From Streptomyces sp. Ru62 (GTDB taxonomy: Bacteria > Actinomycetota > Actinomycetes > Streptomycetales > Streptomycetaceae), in NCBI RefSeq assembly GCF_002920615.1, contig NZ_PQSU01000019.1, positions 1-64,000 of the forward strand: 64,000 bases of DNA, in the 5' to 3' direction. The position numbers and the translations under genes are program-made. This document shows positions 8,918-15,907 of the stretch, piece after piece. Numbering within the stretch: position 1 is the first letter of the stretch; each line of letters starts with the position of its first letter. The notes beneath the pieces are model-generated. The model ran no database searches. It had not been told where the DNA came from and saw only the letters and a program-made list of their open reading frames with translations.

Positions 8918-9187
8918 CTAGGCCGTGCCGGTGATCCGCGGCAGGGCCGAGACCGCCGCCGGCTGCTCCCCGGAGGGCTTCGCGTGGGACGCCGGCGGCC
9001 GGGTGGACCGCAGCCGGTAGCTCACCGCCTCGTCCAGCGTCACGGGCCGCTGCATCTGCGTGGCGAGCCGGCCCGCCTCCTGACCGAGCCGCGCGACGTC
9101 CTCCCAGGGGAGCCGTACCACCAGAGAGATCTCCGCCTCACCGTCGGGCAGAGCGTGCATCGCCGAAACCTGCGGAGCGTTCGTCAT
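8918..9187 (-). CDS. Small conserved hypothetical protein
   Basis: 89 residues from the ATG at 9187, which has GAGGAA about 7 bases upstream; the longer frame to 9244 lacks a ribosome binding site. The protein begins MTNAPQVSAMHALPDGEAE. Its middle, 'ISLVVRLPWEDVARLGQEAG' and 'RPVTLDEAVSYRLRS', is compatible with a small alpha/beta fold with amphipathic helices. No known domain is recognised. It is encoded opposite to, and just upstream of, the rhomboid gene. Confidence 0.65.
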   Translation of the reverse strand: MTNAPQVSAMHALPDGEAEISLVVRLPWEDVARLGQEAGRLATQMQRPVTLDEAVSYRLRSTRPPASHAKPSGEQPAAVSALPRITGTA

Positions 9188-9279
9188 CGCCTGTTCCTCA
9201 CGTCGGTTGGGAAGGGATACGCACACGCGCCCGGCGGCGTTCACCGATTCGTACGCCCGATCGCGGGCACTACTCCTGT

Positions 9280-10104
9280 GTGGTCATCCCCGTCCATGAC
9301 GTGAATCCGGTGCGCCGCACCCCCTGGGTGACGTACGCCCTCATCGCCGCCAATGTGCTGGTGTTCATCACCACGCCCGGCATAGCCGGTTCCGTGGCCG
9401 GCAGCAGCGAGCTCGCGCAGCTCTGCCATCTACAGGCCTTCATGGACCAGTACGCGGCGGTCCCCCGGGAACTGATCCACCATCAGATGCCCCGGGTCGT
9501 CCCGACCGGGGACGTCGGCGTGGGCCCGGGCGGCCCGGGCTGCGTCGTCGGGCCGCCCGGCTACGACAAGTCCCCGCCGCTGTCGGTCTTCACGGCGATG
9601 TTCCTGCACGGCGGCTGGCTGCACCTGCTGGGCAACATGCTCTTCCTGCTGATCTTCGGCAACAACGTCGAGGACCGGATGGGCCACATCCGCTACTTCC
9701 TCTTCTACGTCGTCTGCGGCTACGCGGCCGGCTACGGCTTCGCGCTGCTCAACGACACCTCCTCGGACCCCCTGATCGGCGCGTCCGGCGCGATCGCCGG
9801 CGTCCTCGGTGCCTATCTGGTGCTCTATCCGAGGGCCAGGGTGTGGGTCCTGGTGCCGTTCCTGGTCTTCCTGCCGCTCAGGCTGCCCGCCTGGCTGGTG
9901 CTGGGCTTCTGGTTCGGGCTCCAGGCGGTGTACTCGTCCGGGCACGGGGTGTCCGGCGCCGGCACGGTGGCGTACGCGGCGCACGTGGTCGGCTTCGTGG
10001 CGGGCATGCTGCTGGCCTGGCCGCTCAAGCCCGGCACACCGCCCCCGCCGGAGCCGCCCGGCCTGCTGTTCGGCAGGCGCGCGCGGCCCCACTACTCGTG
10101 GTGA
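9280..10104 (+). CDS. Rhomboid family intramembrane serine protease
   Basis: 274 residues. Six to seven hydrophobic helices. Catalytic Ser169 is in GASGA and catalytic His235 in 'YAAHVVGFVAG', the Ser-His dyad of rhomboid proteases; 'HGGWLHLLGNMLFL' supplies the conserved loop and helix residues. The enzyme cleaves transmembrane helices within the bilayer; its substrates are not inferable here. An insert between helices 1 and 2 (about residues 48-105) is larger than in the E. coli enzyme, as is common in actinobacteria. The start is the GTG at 9280. It converges with hemE, 12 bp apart. Confidence 0.9.
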   Translation: MVIPVHDVNPVRRTPWVTYALIAANVLVFITTPGIAGSVAGSSELAQLCHLQAFMDQYAAVPRELIHHQMPRVVPTGDVGVGPGGPGCVVGPPGYDKSPPLSVFTAMFLHGGWLHLLGNMLFLLIFGNNVEDRMGHIRYFLFYVVCGYAAGYGFALLNDTSSDPLIGASGAIAGVLGAYLVLYPRARVWVLVPFLVFLPLRLPAWLVLGFWFGLQAVYSSGHGVSGAGTVAYAAHVVGFVAGMLLAWPLKPGTPPPPEPPGLLFGRRARPHYSW

Positions 10105-10116
10105 GCCCCCGGGGGT

Positions 10117-11175
10117 TCAGCGCGCGGTGGCGGTGTGGACGTACTCCACGAGCCGGGTCAGCGCGTCCGGGTCGGTGTTCGGCATGACGCCGTGGCCGAG
10201 GTTGAAGACGTGCCCCTCCAGGCCCGCGGCGGCGTCGAGCACCTCGCGGGCCTTGGCGGCGACGGTGTCCTTGTCGGTGAACAGCACGGTCGGGTCCAGG
10301 TTGCCCTGGAGCGCCTTGCCGGGGCCGACGCGGCGTGCGGCCTCGTCCAGCGGGACGCGCCAGTCGACGCCGACGACGTCCGCGCCGGCCTCGCCCATGA
10401 GCTGCAGCAGCTCGCCGGTGCCGACGCCGAAGTGGATGCGCGGGACGCCGTACCCGGCGACCGCGTCGAAGACCTTCGCGGAGGCCGGCATGACCGACTT
10501 CCGGTAGTCGGCGGGGGCCAGGGCGCCGGCCCAGGAGTCGAAGAGCTGGACGGCGCCGGCGCCGGCCTCGATCTGGACCTTCAGGAAGGCGGCCGTGATG
10601 TCGGCGAGCCGGTCCAGCAGGTCGGCCCACAGCTCGGGGTCGCCGTACATCATCGCCTTGGCGTTCTCGTACGTGCGCGAGGGACCGCCCTCGACCAGGT
10701 AGCTCGCGAGGGTGAAAGGCGCGCCCGCGAATCCGATCAGCGGGGTGGCGCCCAGCTCGCGGGTGAGCAGGCCGATGGCCTCGGTGACGTAGGGGACGTC
10801 CTCGGGGGTGAGGTCGCGCAGCCGGGCCAGGTCGGCGCGGGTGCGGACCGGCTGCTCGACGACCGGGCCGACGCCGGGCTTGATGTCCAGGTCGAGACCG
10901 ATCGCCTTCAGCGGGACGACGATGTCGCTGAAGAAGATCGCCGCGTCCACGTCGTGCCGGCGCACCGGCTGGAGCGTGATCTCGGTGACCAGCTCGGGCC
11001 GCATGCAGGACTCCAGCATGGGAACGCCCTCGCGCACCTTGCGGTACTCCGGCAGGGACCGGCCTGCCTGGCGCATGAACCACACGGGGGTGTGCGGGAC
11101 AGGCTCGCGCCTGCACGCCTTGAGGAAGGCACTGTCGTACGTCGCTGTCGGCTGCGGGGTGTCATTGGCGGTCAC
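10117..11175 (-). CDS. hemE: Uroporphyrinogen decarboxylase HemE
   Basis: 352 residues, normal length. Converts uroporphyrinogen III to coproporphyrinogen III, the substrate of the CgoX encoded 4 kb away. The N-terminal signature 'PVWFMRQAGRSLPEYR' includes the Arg residues that bind substrate carboxylates; 'IGFAGAPFTLASYLVEGG' and 'FNLGHGVMPNTDPD' are further family motifs. The start is taken at the GTG at 11175 (VTANDTPQ...); an earlier ATG at 11295 would run into the divergent DUF3000 gene. No Shine-Dalgarno sequence is visible; GAAACT lies six bases before the GTG, suggesting a leaderless transcript. Confidence 0.93.
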   Translation of the reverse strand: MTANDTPQPTATYDSAFLKACRREPVPHTPVWFMRQAGRSLPEYRKVREGVPMLESCMRPELVTEITLQPVRRHDVDAAIFFSDIVVPLKAIGLDLDIKPGVGPVVEQPVRTRADLARLRDLTPEDVPYVTEAIGLLTRELGATPLIGFAGAPFTLASYLVEGGPSRTYENAKAMMYGDPELWADLLDRLADITAAFLKVQIEAGAGAVQLFDSWAGALAPADYRKSVMPASAKVFDAVAGYGVPRIHFGVGTGELLQLMGEAGADVVGVDWRVPLDEAARRVGPGKALQGNLDPTVLFTDKDTVAAKAREVLDAAAGLEGHVFNLGHGVMPNTDPDALTRLVEYVHTATAR

Positions 11176-11181
11176 GAGGCA

Positions 11182-11187
11182 AGTTTC
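11182..11187 (-). promoter_or_regulatory. Possible leaderless -10 for hemE
   Basis: Minus-strand GAAACT followed by six bases and the GTG start at 11175. It is a weak hexamer, kept because of the consistent spacing. Confidence 0.35.
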
Positions 11188-11280
11188 GCATGCCACCGGA
11201 CAGGCCGGTGTCCCGCCGGCCGGGGGCAGCCGCGTAGGTCGCAGGGGGTGTCTTGCCCTGCACGACGCCCCGGTTCCCCT

Positions 11281-11286
11281 TACTCT
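11281..11286 (+). promoter_or_regulatory. Leaderless-type -10 for the DUF3000 gene
   Basis: TACTCT followed by seven bases and the ATG at 11294; no ribosome binding site. Confidence 0.5.
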
Positions 11287-11293
11287 TCCCCGC

Positions 11294-11971
11294 ATGGCTG
11301 CGGCTCACGGACGAATGTCGGACAGCGCTGACGGAACGGACGACGTGAAGGACACCGAGGAGGCGGACGGGCACCCCGGTGCCTCGGGTCCGCCGGCTTT
11401 CCGCACCGCGGTCGAGGCCCTGCGCGGCAGCCGGCTGCGGCCGCAGGTCGAGGTGGAGCCGACGCCCGCCCCGCAGCGGCTCGCCCCCTACGCGTACGCG
11501 GTGGAGGCGGTGGTGGTCGACGGTGAGCAGGAGCTGGCCGACGGGCGGCTGGTGCTGCTGCACGACCCGGCCGGGCACGACGCCTGGCGGGGCACGTTCC
11601 GGCTGGTGACGCTGGTGCGCGCGGAGCTGGAGCCGGAGATGGCGGCCGATCCGCTGTTGCCGGAGGTGTGCTGGTCGTGGCTGACCGGGGCGCTGGCGGC
11701 GCGCGGGCTGGGCTACGGCGAACCGAGCGGCACGATCACGCGGGCCAGTTCGCACTACTTCGGCGGGCTGGCCGAGCGGCCGGCCGCCTCGCAGATCGAG
11801 ATCCGGGCGTCCTGGACGCCCCGTGAGGGCCTGGGCGGGGTGCCGGACACGGCGGCCCACCTGGCCTCCTGGTGCGATCTGCTGGCACAGGTGGCGGGCC
11901 TGCCGCCGGCCGGGCCGGGGGACGCCTCGGTGGTGACCCTGCCGCAGCGCAGGGGTCCGCAGTCCCGGTGA
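11294..11971 (+). CDS. DUF3000 family protein
   Basis: 225 residues from the ATG at 11294 (a second ATG lies 21 bp downstream). The first 35 residues are acidic and probably disordered. The DUF3000 domain follows: 'FRTAVEALRGSRLRPQVEVE', 'LAPYAYAVEAVV', 'VCWSWLTGALAARGL' and 'SGTITRASSHYFGGL'. The family is restricted to actinobacteria and is typically found next to hemE and ribonuclease D, as here, but its function is unknown. Soluble, with no signal peptide or membrane helix. It is divergent from hemE across about 118 bp. Confidence 0.88.
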   Translation: MAAAHGRMSDSADGTDDVKDTEEADGHPGASGPPAFRTAVEALRGSRLRPQVEVEPTPAPQRLAPYAYAVEAVVVDGEQELADGRLVLLHDPAGHDAWRGTFRLVTLVRAELEPEMAADPLLPEVCWSWLTGALAARGLGYGEPSGTITRASSHYFGGLAERPAASQIEIRASWTPREGLGGVPDTAAHLASWCDLLAQVAGLPPAGPGDASVVTLPQRRGPQSR

Positions 11972-12231
11972 CCGGTCGCCGCCGGACCCTTCATTGACCG
12001 TCTCTTTGTCGATACGGCCATTTTCCGTACTCGAATCGCACCCGCTCGAACCGACTTGATCTTCGGATGATCGATCGCGTGTCCGAATTGCACAGATTGT
12101 TACTCACTAGATCGTGATCATTCTCTAAAGGCGGACGAGTTTGCTGCCGAAGACGACTGTGACCTTGAAAGCACGGTTCGTCCCGGCTTCATCCCCACAA
12201 GCCGGCCCCGTCCCCCCACCCAGGAGGCCTG
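11972..12231. other. AT-rich upstream region of the LuxR regulator
   Basis: A 260-bp gap with unusually low GC for this genome, especially 11,990-12,130 (several TTG, GATC and TTAC stretches). It probably holds the promoter and operators of the LuxR-type gene; I could not pick a convincing -35/-10 pair. Confidence 0.4.
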
Positions 12232-12891
12232 GTGTCCGTTCTCCTTGAGCAACCCGCAAGCCTGGTCGCCTACCGCCCGAACAAGCCGACCGCCATGGTG
12301 GTCGTGGCCGACCCGCGCGTCCGCTCCACCGTCACCCGCCATCTGTGGGCGCTCGGCGTGCGCGATGTCATCGAGGCCTCGTCCATCGCGGAGGCTCGTC
12401 CCCGCATCGGCAACCCGCGCGACATCTGCGTCGCCGACGTCCACCTCCCCGACGGCTCCGGCCTCACCCTGCTGTCCGAGACCCGCGCCGCGGGCTGGCC
12501 CAACGGACTCGCCCTCTCCGCCGCCGACGACATCGGCGCCGTCCGCAACGCGCTGGCCGGCGGCGTCAAGGGCTACGTCGTCACCGGCACCCGCACCAAC
12601 ATCGGGCTGCCCGCCCGGCCCGGCGCCGCCCCCCTCGGCGCCGCCGCCCGTATGCACCGCCGTCCCCCGGGTGCCCCGAGCCACCCGGGCGGCTACCGGG
12701 AGCTGTCCGGACGCGAGGTCGAGGTGCTGCGGCTGGTCGCGGAGGGCCAGTCGAACAAGGCGATCGGCGTGTCCATGGGCCTGTCCGCCCTGACCGTGAA
12801 GAGCCACCTCGCCCGCATCGCCCGCAAGCTGGGCACGGGTGACCGGGCCGGCATGGTGGCCGTGGCCCTGCGCACCGGGATCATCCACTGA
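12232..12891 (+). CDS. Orphan LuxR/NarL-type response regulator
   Basis: 219 residues; GTG start at 12232 with AGGAGG at 12222-12227. Residues 18-120 look like a receiver domain: acidic residue in 'VVVADPR', probable phospho-acceptor Asp in 'CVADVHLPDGSG', Ser in 'ALSAADD' and the conserved Lys in 'GGVKGYVV'. Only one of the usual two N-terminal acidic residues is evident, so phosphorylation may be atypical. After a Pro/Ala-rich linker, the LuxR helix-turn-helix spans about 155-218 ('LSGREVEVLRLVAEGQSNKA', 'LTVKSHLARIARKLG'). No histidine kinase is encoded nearby. It is conserved upstream of ribonuclease D in Streptomyces; target genes are unknown. Confidence 0.88.
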   Translation: MSVLLEQPASLVAYRPNKPTAMVVVADPRVRSTVTRHLWALGVRDVIEASSIAEARPRIGNPRDICVADVHLPDGSGLTLLSETRAAGWPNGLALSAADDIGAVRNALAGGVKGYVVTGTRTNIGLPARPGAAPLGAAARMHRRPPGAPSHPGGYRELSGREVEVLRLVAEGQSNKAIGVSMGLSALTVKSHLARIARKLGTGDRAGMVAVALRTGIIH

Positions 12892-12977
12892 GCCCACCGG
12901 ACGCCCCCCTTCGGCGGATCCGGCCTTCACTCGTGTGAACCAGCCCTTGCCCCGAGCTGACTGGTTTACGCCCCTCT

Positions 12978-13013
12978 CGCGCCCGTCGACGGAACGTTCC
13001 GTCGACGGGCGCG
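12978..13013. terminator. 36-bp perfect palindrome between luxR-type gene and rnd
   Basis: The 18-base half CGCGCCCGTCGACGGAAC is followed immediately by its exact reverse complement. It lies 86 bp after the regulator stop codon and 25 bp before the rnd start. Most likely a factor-independent terminator of the regulator gene (Streptomyces terminators often lack a T tract); an operator role is also possible because it adjoins the rnd promoter. Confidence 0.7.
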
Positions 13014-13026
13014 GTCCACACACGGA

Positions 13027-13032
13027 TACCCT
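13027..13032 (+). promoter_or_regulatory. Leaderless-type -10 for rnd
   Basis: TACCCT, then six bases, then the GTG at 13039. No ribosome binding site is present. Confidence 0.55.
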
Positions 13033-13038
13033 TGACAG

Positions 13039-14325
13039 GTGACCGACGCCCAAGACACCGCAGCAGACAGTTCCCTGCGCACCACCGGGGGCACCCCTCC
13101 GGACGACGCAGGTTCTTCTGTGATGGGGGCGCCGACTCCTTTGCTCGAACCCCGCGAGGGCATTCCGCCGGTGATCGCCGACGAGGCGGCCCTCGACCGG
13201 GTGATCGCCGCCTTCGCCGCCGGCACCGGCCCGGTCGCCGTGGACGCCGAGCGCGCCTCCGGCTACCGCTACGGGCAGCGCGCCTACCTGGTGCAGCTGC
13301 GGCGCGAGGGCGCCGGGACCGCGCTGATCGACCCCGTCGCCTGCCCCGACCTCTCCGGTCTCGGCGAGGCGCTGTCCGGCGTCGAGTGGGTGCTGCACGC
13401 GGCCACCCAGGACCTGCCGTGCCTGCGCGAGATAGGCATGGTCCCGAGCCGCCTGTTCGACACCGAGCTGGCAGGCCGGCTCGCGGGCTTCCCCCGGGTC
13501 GGTCTCGGCGCCATGGTGGAGGGCGTCCTCGGCTTCGTCCTGGAGAAGGGCCACTCCGCCGTCGACTGGTCGACCCGCCCGCTGCCCGAGCCCTGGCTGC
13601 GGTACGCGGCGCTCGACGTCGAACTGCTCGTCGACCTGCGGGACGCCCTGGAGAAGGAGCTGGACCGGCAGGGGAAGCTGGAGTGGGCCCTCCAGGAGTT
13701 CGACGCGATCGCGTCGGCGCCGCCGGCCGAGCCGCGCAAGGACCCCTGGCGGCGCACGTCCGGGATGCACAAGGTGCGCCGGCGCCGGCAGCTCGCGGTC
13801 GTGCGCGAGCTGTGGCAGACGCGGGACCGGATCGCGCAGCGGCGGGACGTGTCGCCGGGGAAGGTGCTGAGCGACACGGCCATCGTGGAGGCGGCGCTGG
13901 CCCTGCCGGGCAATGTGCACGTCCTCGCCGGGCTGAACGGGTTCGGGCACCGGATGGGGCGGCGGCAGCTTGAGCAGTGGCAGGCCGCGGTGGACCGGGC
14001 CAAGGCCCTTCCCGACAGTGCGCTGCCGCAGCCGGGCCAGCCGGTGACGGGGCCTCCGCCGCCGCGTGCCTGGGCCGACAAGGATCCGGCCGCCGCGGCC
14101 CGGCTGTCCGCCGCCCGGGCGGGGGTGACCGCGCTGGCCGAGCGGCTCACCATGCCTCAGGAGAACGTGATCTCCCCGGACACGGTGCGGCGGATCTGCT
14201 GGGAGCCGCCGGCGTCCGTCGACGAGGATTCGGTGGGTGCCGCGCTGGCCGGGTACGGCGCGCGGCCCTGGCAGATCGAACTGGTCACGCCGGTGCTGGT
14301 CGACGCGCTCTCGGCGAAGGCCTGA
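13039..14325 (+). CDS. rnd: Ribonuclease D (DEDDy exonuclease with HRDC domain)
   Basis: 428 residues. A 3'-5' exoribonuclease that trims tRNA and other small RNAs. DEDDy active-site motifs: Exo I 'VAVDAERASG' (Asp and Glu), Exo II around 'VLHAATQDLPCL' (Asp), Exo III 'YAALDVELLVDL' (Tyr and Asp). An HRDC nucleic-acid-binding domain lies at about 225-300 ('LWQTRDRIAQRRDVSPGKVL'). The C-terminal 100 residues are an actinobacterial extension with a second small helical region. The first 35 residues are Thr/Asp/Ser-rich and not conserved. Leaderless start at the GTG at 13039. Confidence 0.92.
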   Translation: MTDAQDTAADSSLRTTGGTPPDDAGSSVMGAPTPLLEPREGIPPVIADEAALDRVIAAFAAGTGPVAVDAERASGYRYGQRAYLVQLRREGAGTALIDPVACPDLSGLGEALSGVEWVLHAATQDLPCLREIGMVPSRLFDTELAGRLAGFPRVGLGAMVEGVLGFVLEKGHSAVDWSTRPLPEPWLRYAALDVELLVDLRDALEKELDRQGKLEWALQEFDAIASAPPAEPRKDPWRRTSGMHKVRRRRQLAVVRELWQTRDRIAQRRDVSPGKVLSDTAIVEAALALPGNVHVLAGLNGFGHRMGRRQLEQWQAAVDRAKALPDSALPQPGQPVTGPPPPRAWADKDPAAAARLSAARAGVTALAERLTMPQENVISPDTVRRICWEPPASVDEDSVGAALAGYGARPWQIELVTPVLVDALSAKA

Positions 14326-14352
14326 GTCGCCGGGAGCGACGTCGAGATCGCG

Positions 14353-14398
14353 CCAAGATCCTGGGAAGGCCTGGACCAAGATCCTGGGAAGGCCTGGA
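14353..14398. repeat. Perfect 23-bp tandem duplication
   Basis: The unit beginning CCAAGATCCTGGGAAGGCCT (positions 14353-14375) is repeated head-to-tail at 14376-14398 without a mismatch, 27 bp after the rnd stop codon. It looks like a recent slippage or duplication. Each unit carries a GGCC-containing dyad but no strong hairpin. Confidence 0.85.
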
Positions 14399-14490
14399 GA
14401 GGAAGGCGAACGATCGGCGACCGGCGGTTGCGAGGGCCCGACGCCTGTCCGTCAGGAGGATCCACAGCGGCGTCCCGCTTGACCGCCATA

Positions 14491-14530
14491 AGGGGGTGCG
14501 GGGCCGTCGTGGCTGGTCGCGCGGTTCCCC
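14491..14530 (-). repeat. REP-like repeat, minus orientation
   Basis: On the minus strand this reads GGGGAACCGCGCGACCAGCC then ACGACGGCCCCGCACCCCC, a member of the family at 172-203. The 364-bp gap 14326-14689 contains this repeat, the tandem duplication and the fadA promoter, but no gene. Confidence 0.65.
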
Positions 14531-14612
14531 ATGCCCGTTGCGGGGCGCTCGACGGGCCGGTGTCGAGGATGTGACCTTCGCCGCTCCGTCCTTCCGGGGT
14601 GTGCAGCTACGT

Positions 14613-14647
14613 TACTCATAAGTAGCATGGTCCTGAGCGCGCGCTCA
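14613..14647 (+). promoter_or_regulatory. fadA promoter with two palindromes
   Basis: TACTCATAAGTA (14613-14624; TACT/AGTA arms) overlaps TAGCAT (14623-14628), a good -10 hexamer. A perfect 14-bp palindrome TGAGCGCGCGCTCA follows at 14634-14647, where transcription would begin. A repressor bound at the first site would block RNA polymerase. TetR-type regulators commonly control beta-oxidation genes in actinobacteria; the identity of this one is inference only. Confidence 0.45.
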
Positions 14648-14689
14648 GCGCAACGCAGCAGTGCCATCCCGCACAGGAGGAGAGCCATC

Positions 14690-15907
14690 GTGCCTCGTAC
14701 CGTCAGGGACGTCGTCTTCGTCGACGGCGTCCGTACCCCGTTCGGCAAGGCGGGCCCGAAGGGCATCTACCACGAGACCCGCGCCGACGACCTCGTCGTG
14801 AAGGCGATCCGGGAGCTGCTGCGCCGCAACCCCGGCCTGGACCCGAAGAAGATCGACGAGGTCGCCATCGCGGCGACCACCCAGATCGGTGACCAGGGTC
14901 TGACCCTGGGGCGTACCGCCGGCATCCTCGCGGGTCTGCCGCAGTCCGTGCCCGGTTACTCCATCGACCGCATGTGCGCCGGCGCGCTGACCGCCGTGAC
15001 GACCACCGCCGGTTCGATCGCCTTCGGCGCCTACGACGCCGTCATCGCCGGTGGTGTCGAGCACATGGGCCGCCACCCCATGGGCGAGGGCGTCGACCCG
15101 AACCCGCGGTTCGTGAGCGAGAAGCTGGTGGACGAGTCGGCCCTGTTCATGGGCATGACCGCGGAGAACCTGCACGACCGCTACCCGCAGATCACCAAGC
15201 TGCGCGCCGACGAGTACGCGGTGCGCTCGCAGGAGAAGGCCGCCAAGGCGTACGCCAACGGCAAGATCCAGCAGGACCTGGTGCCGATCTCGGTGCGCCG
15301 GACCAACCCGGAGGCCGGTGAGACCGGCTGGGGCCTGGTCACCGCCGACGAGCCGATGCGCCCGGGGACCACGCTGGAGAACCTGGCGAACCTCAAGACG
15401 CCGTTCCGTGTGCACGGCCGGGTCACCGCCGGCAACGCGGCCGGTCTGAACGACGGCGCCACCGCATCGATCATCGCGAGCGAGGACTTCGCCCGCGAGA
15501 ACGGCCTGCCGGTCAAGATGCGCCTGGTGTCGTACGCCTTCGCGGGCGTCGAGCCGGAGGTCATGGGCTACGGCCCGATCCCGGCCACGGAGAAGGCCCT
15601 CGCCAAGGCGGGCCTGTCCATCTCCGACATCGGCCTGTTCGAGATCAACGAGGCCTTCGCCGTGCAGGTGCTGGCCTTCCTCGACCACTACGGCATCGCG
15701 GACGACGACGAGCGCGTCAACCAGTACGGCGGCGCCATCGCCTTCGGCCACCCGCTGGCCTCCTCCGGCGTCCGCCTGATGACGCAGCTGGCCCGCCAGT
15801 TCGAGGAGCAGCCGCACGTCCGCTACGGCCTGACCACCATGTGCGTCGGCTTCGGCATGGGCGCGACGGTCATCTGGGAGAACCCGCACTTCGAGGGGGA
15901 CAAGTGA
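14690..15907 (+). CDS. fadA: Acetyl-CoA C-acyltransferase (beta-oxidation thiolase)
   Basis: 405 residues. Cleaves 3-ketoacyl-CoA with CoA in fatty-acid beta-oxidation, presumably in complex with the FadB product downstream. The start is the GTG at 14690, with AGGAGGAG about 8 bases upstream. Active-site residues: nucleophile Cys96 in 'SIDRMCAGALTAV', His in 'AFGHPLASSG', and the second Cys in 'TTMCVGFGMG' near the C-terminus. Typical thiolase length and complete fold. Its stop codon overlaps the fadB start (GTGA), so the two genes are translationally coupled. The name fadA rests on the partner gene and degradative context; biosynthetic thiolases are close relatives. Confidence 0.92.
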   Translation: MPRTVRDVVFVDGVRTPFGKAGPKGIYHETRADDLVVKAIRELLRRNPGLDPKKIDEVAIAATTQIGDQGLTLGRTAGILAGLPQSVPGYSIDRMCAGALTAVTTTAGSIAFGAYDAVIAGGVEHMGRHPMGEGVDPNPRFVSEKLVDESALFMGMTAENLHDRYPQITKLRADEYAVRSQEKAAKAYANGKIQQDLVPISVRRTNPEAGETGWGLVTADEPMRPGTTLENLANLKTPFRVHGRVTAGNAAGLNDGATASIIASEDFARENGLPVKMRLVSYAFAGVEPEVMGYGPIPATEKALAKAGLSISDIGLFEINEAFAVQVLAFLDHYGIADDDERVNQYGGAIAFGHPLASSGVRLMTQLARQFEEQPHVRYGLTTMCVGFGMGATVIWENPHFEGDK

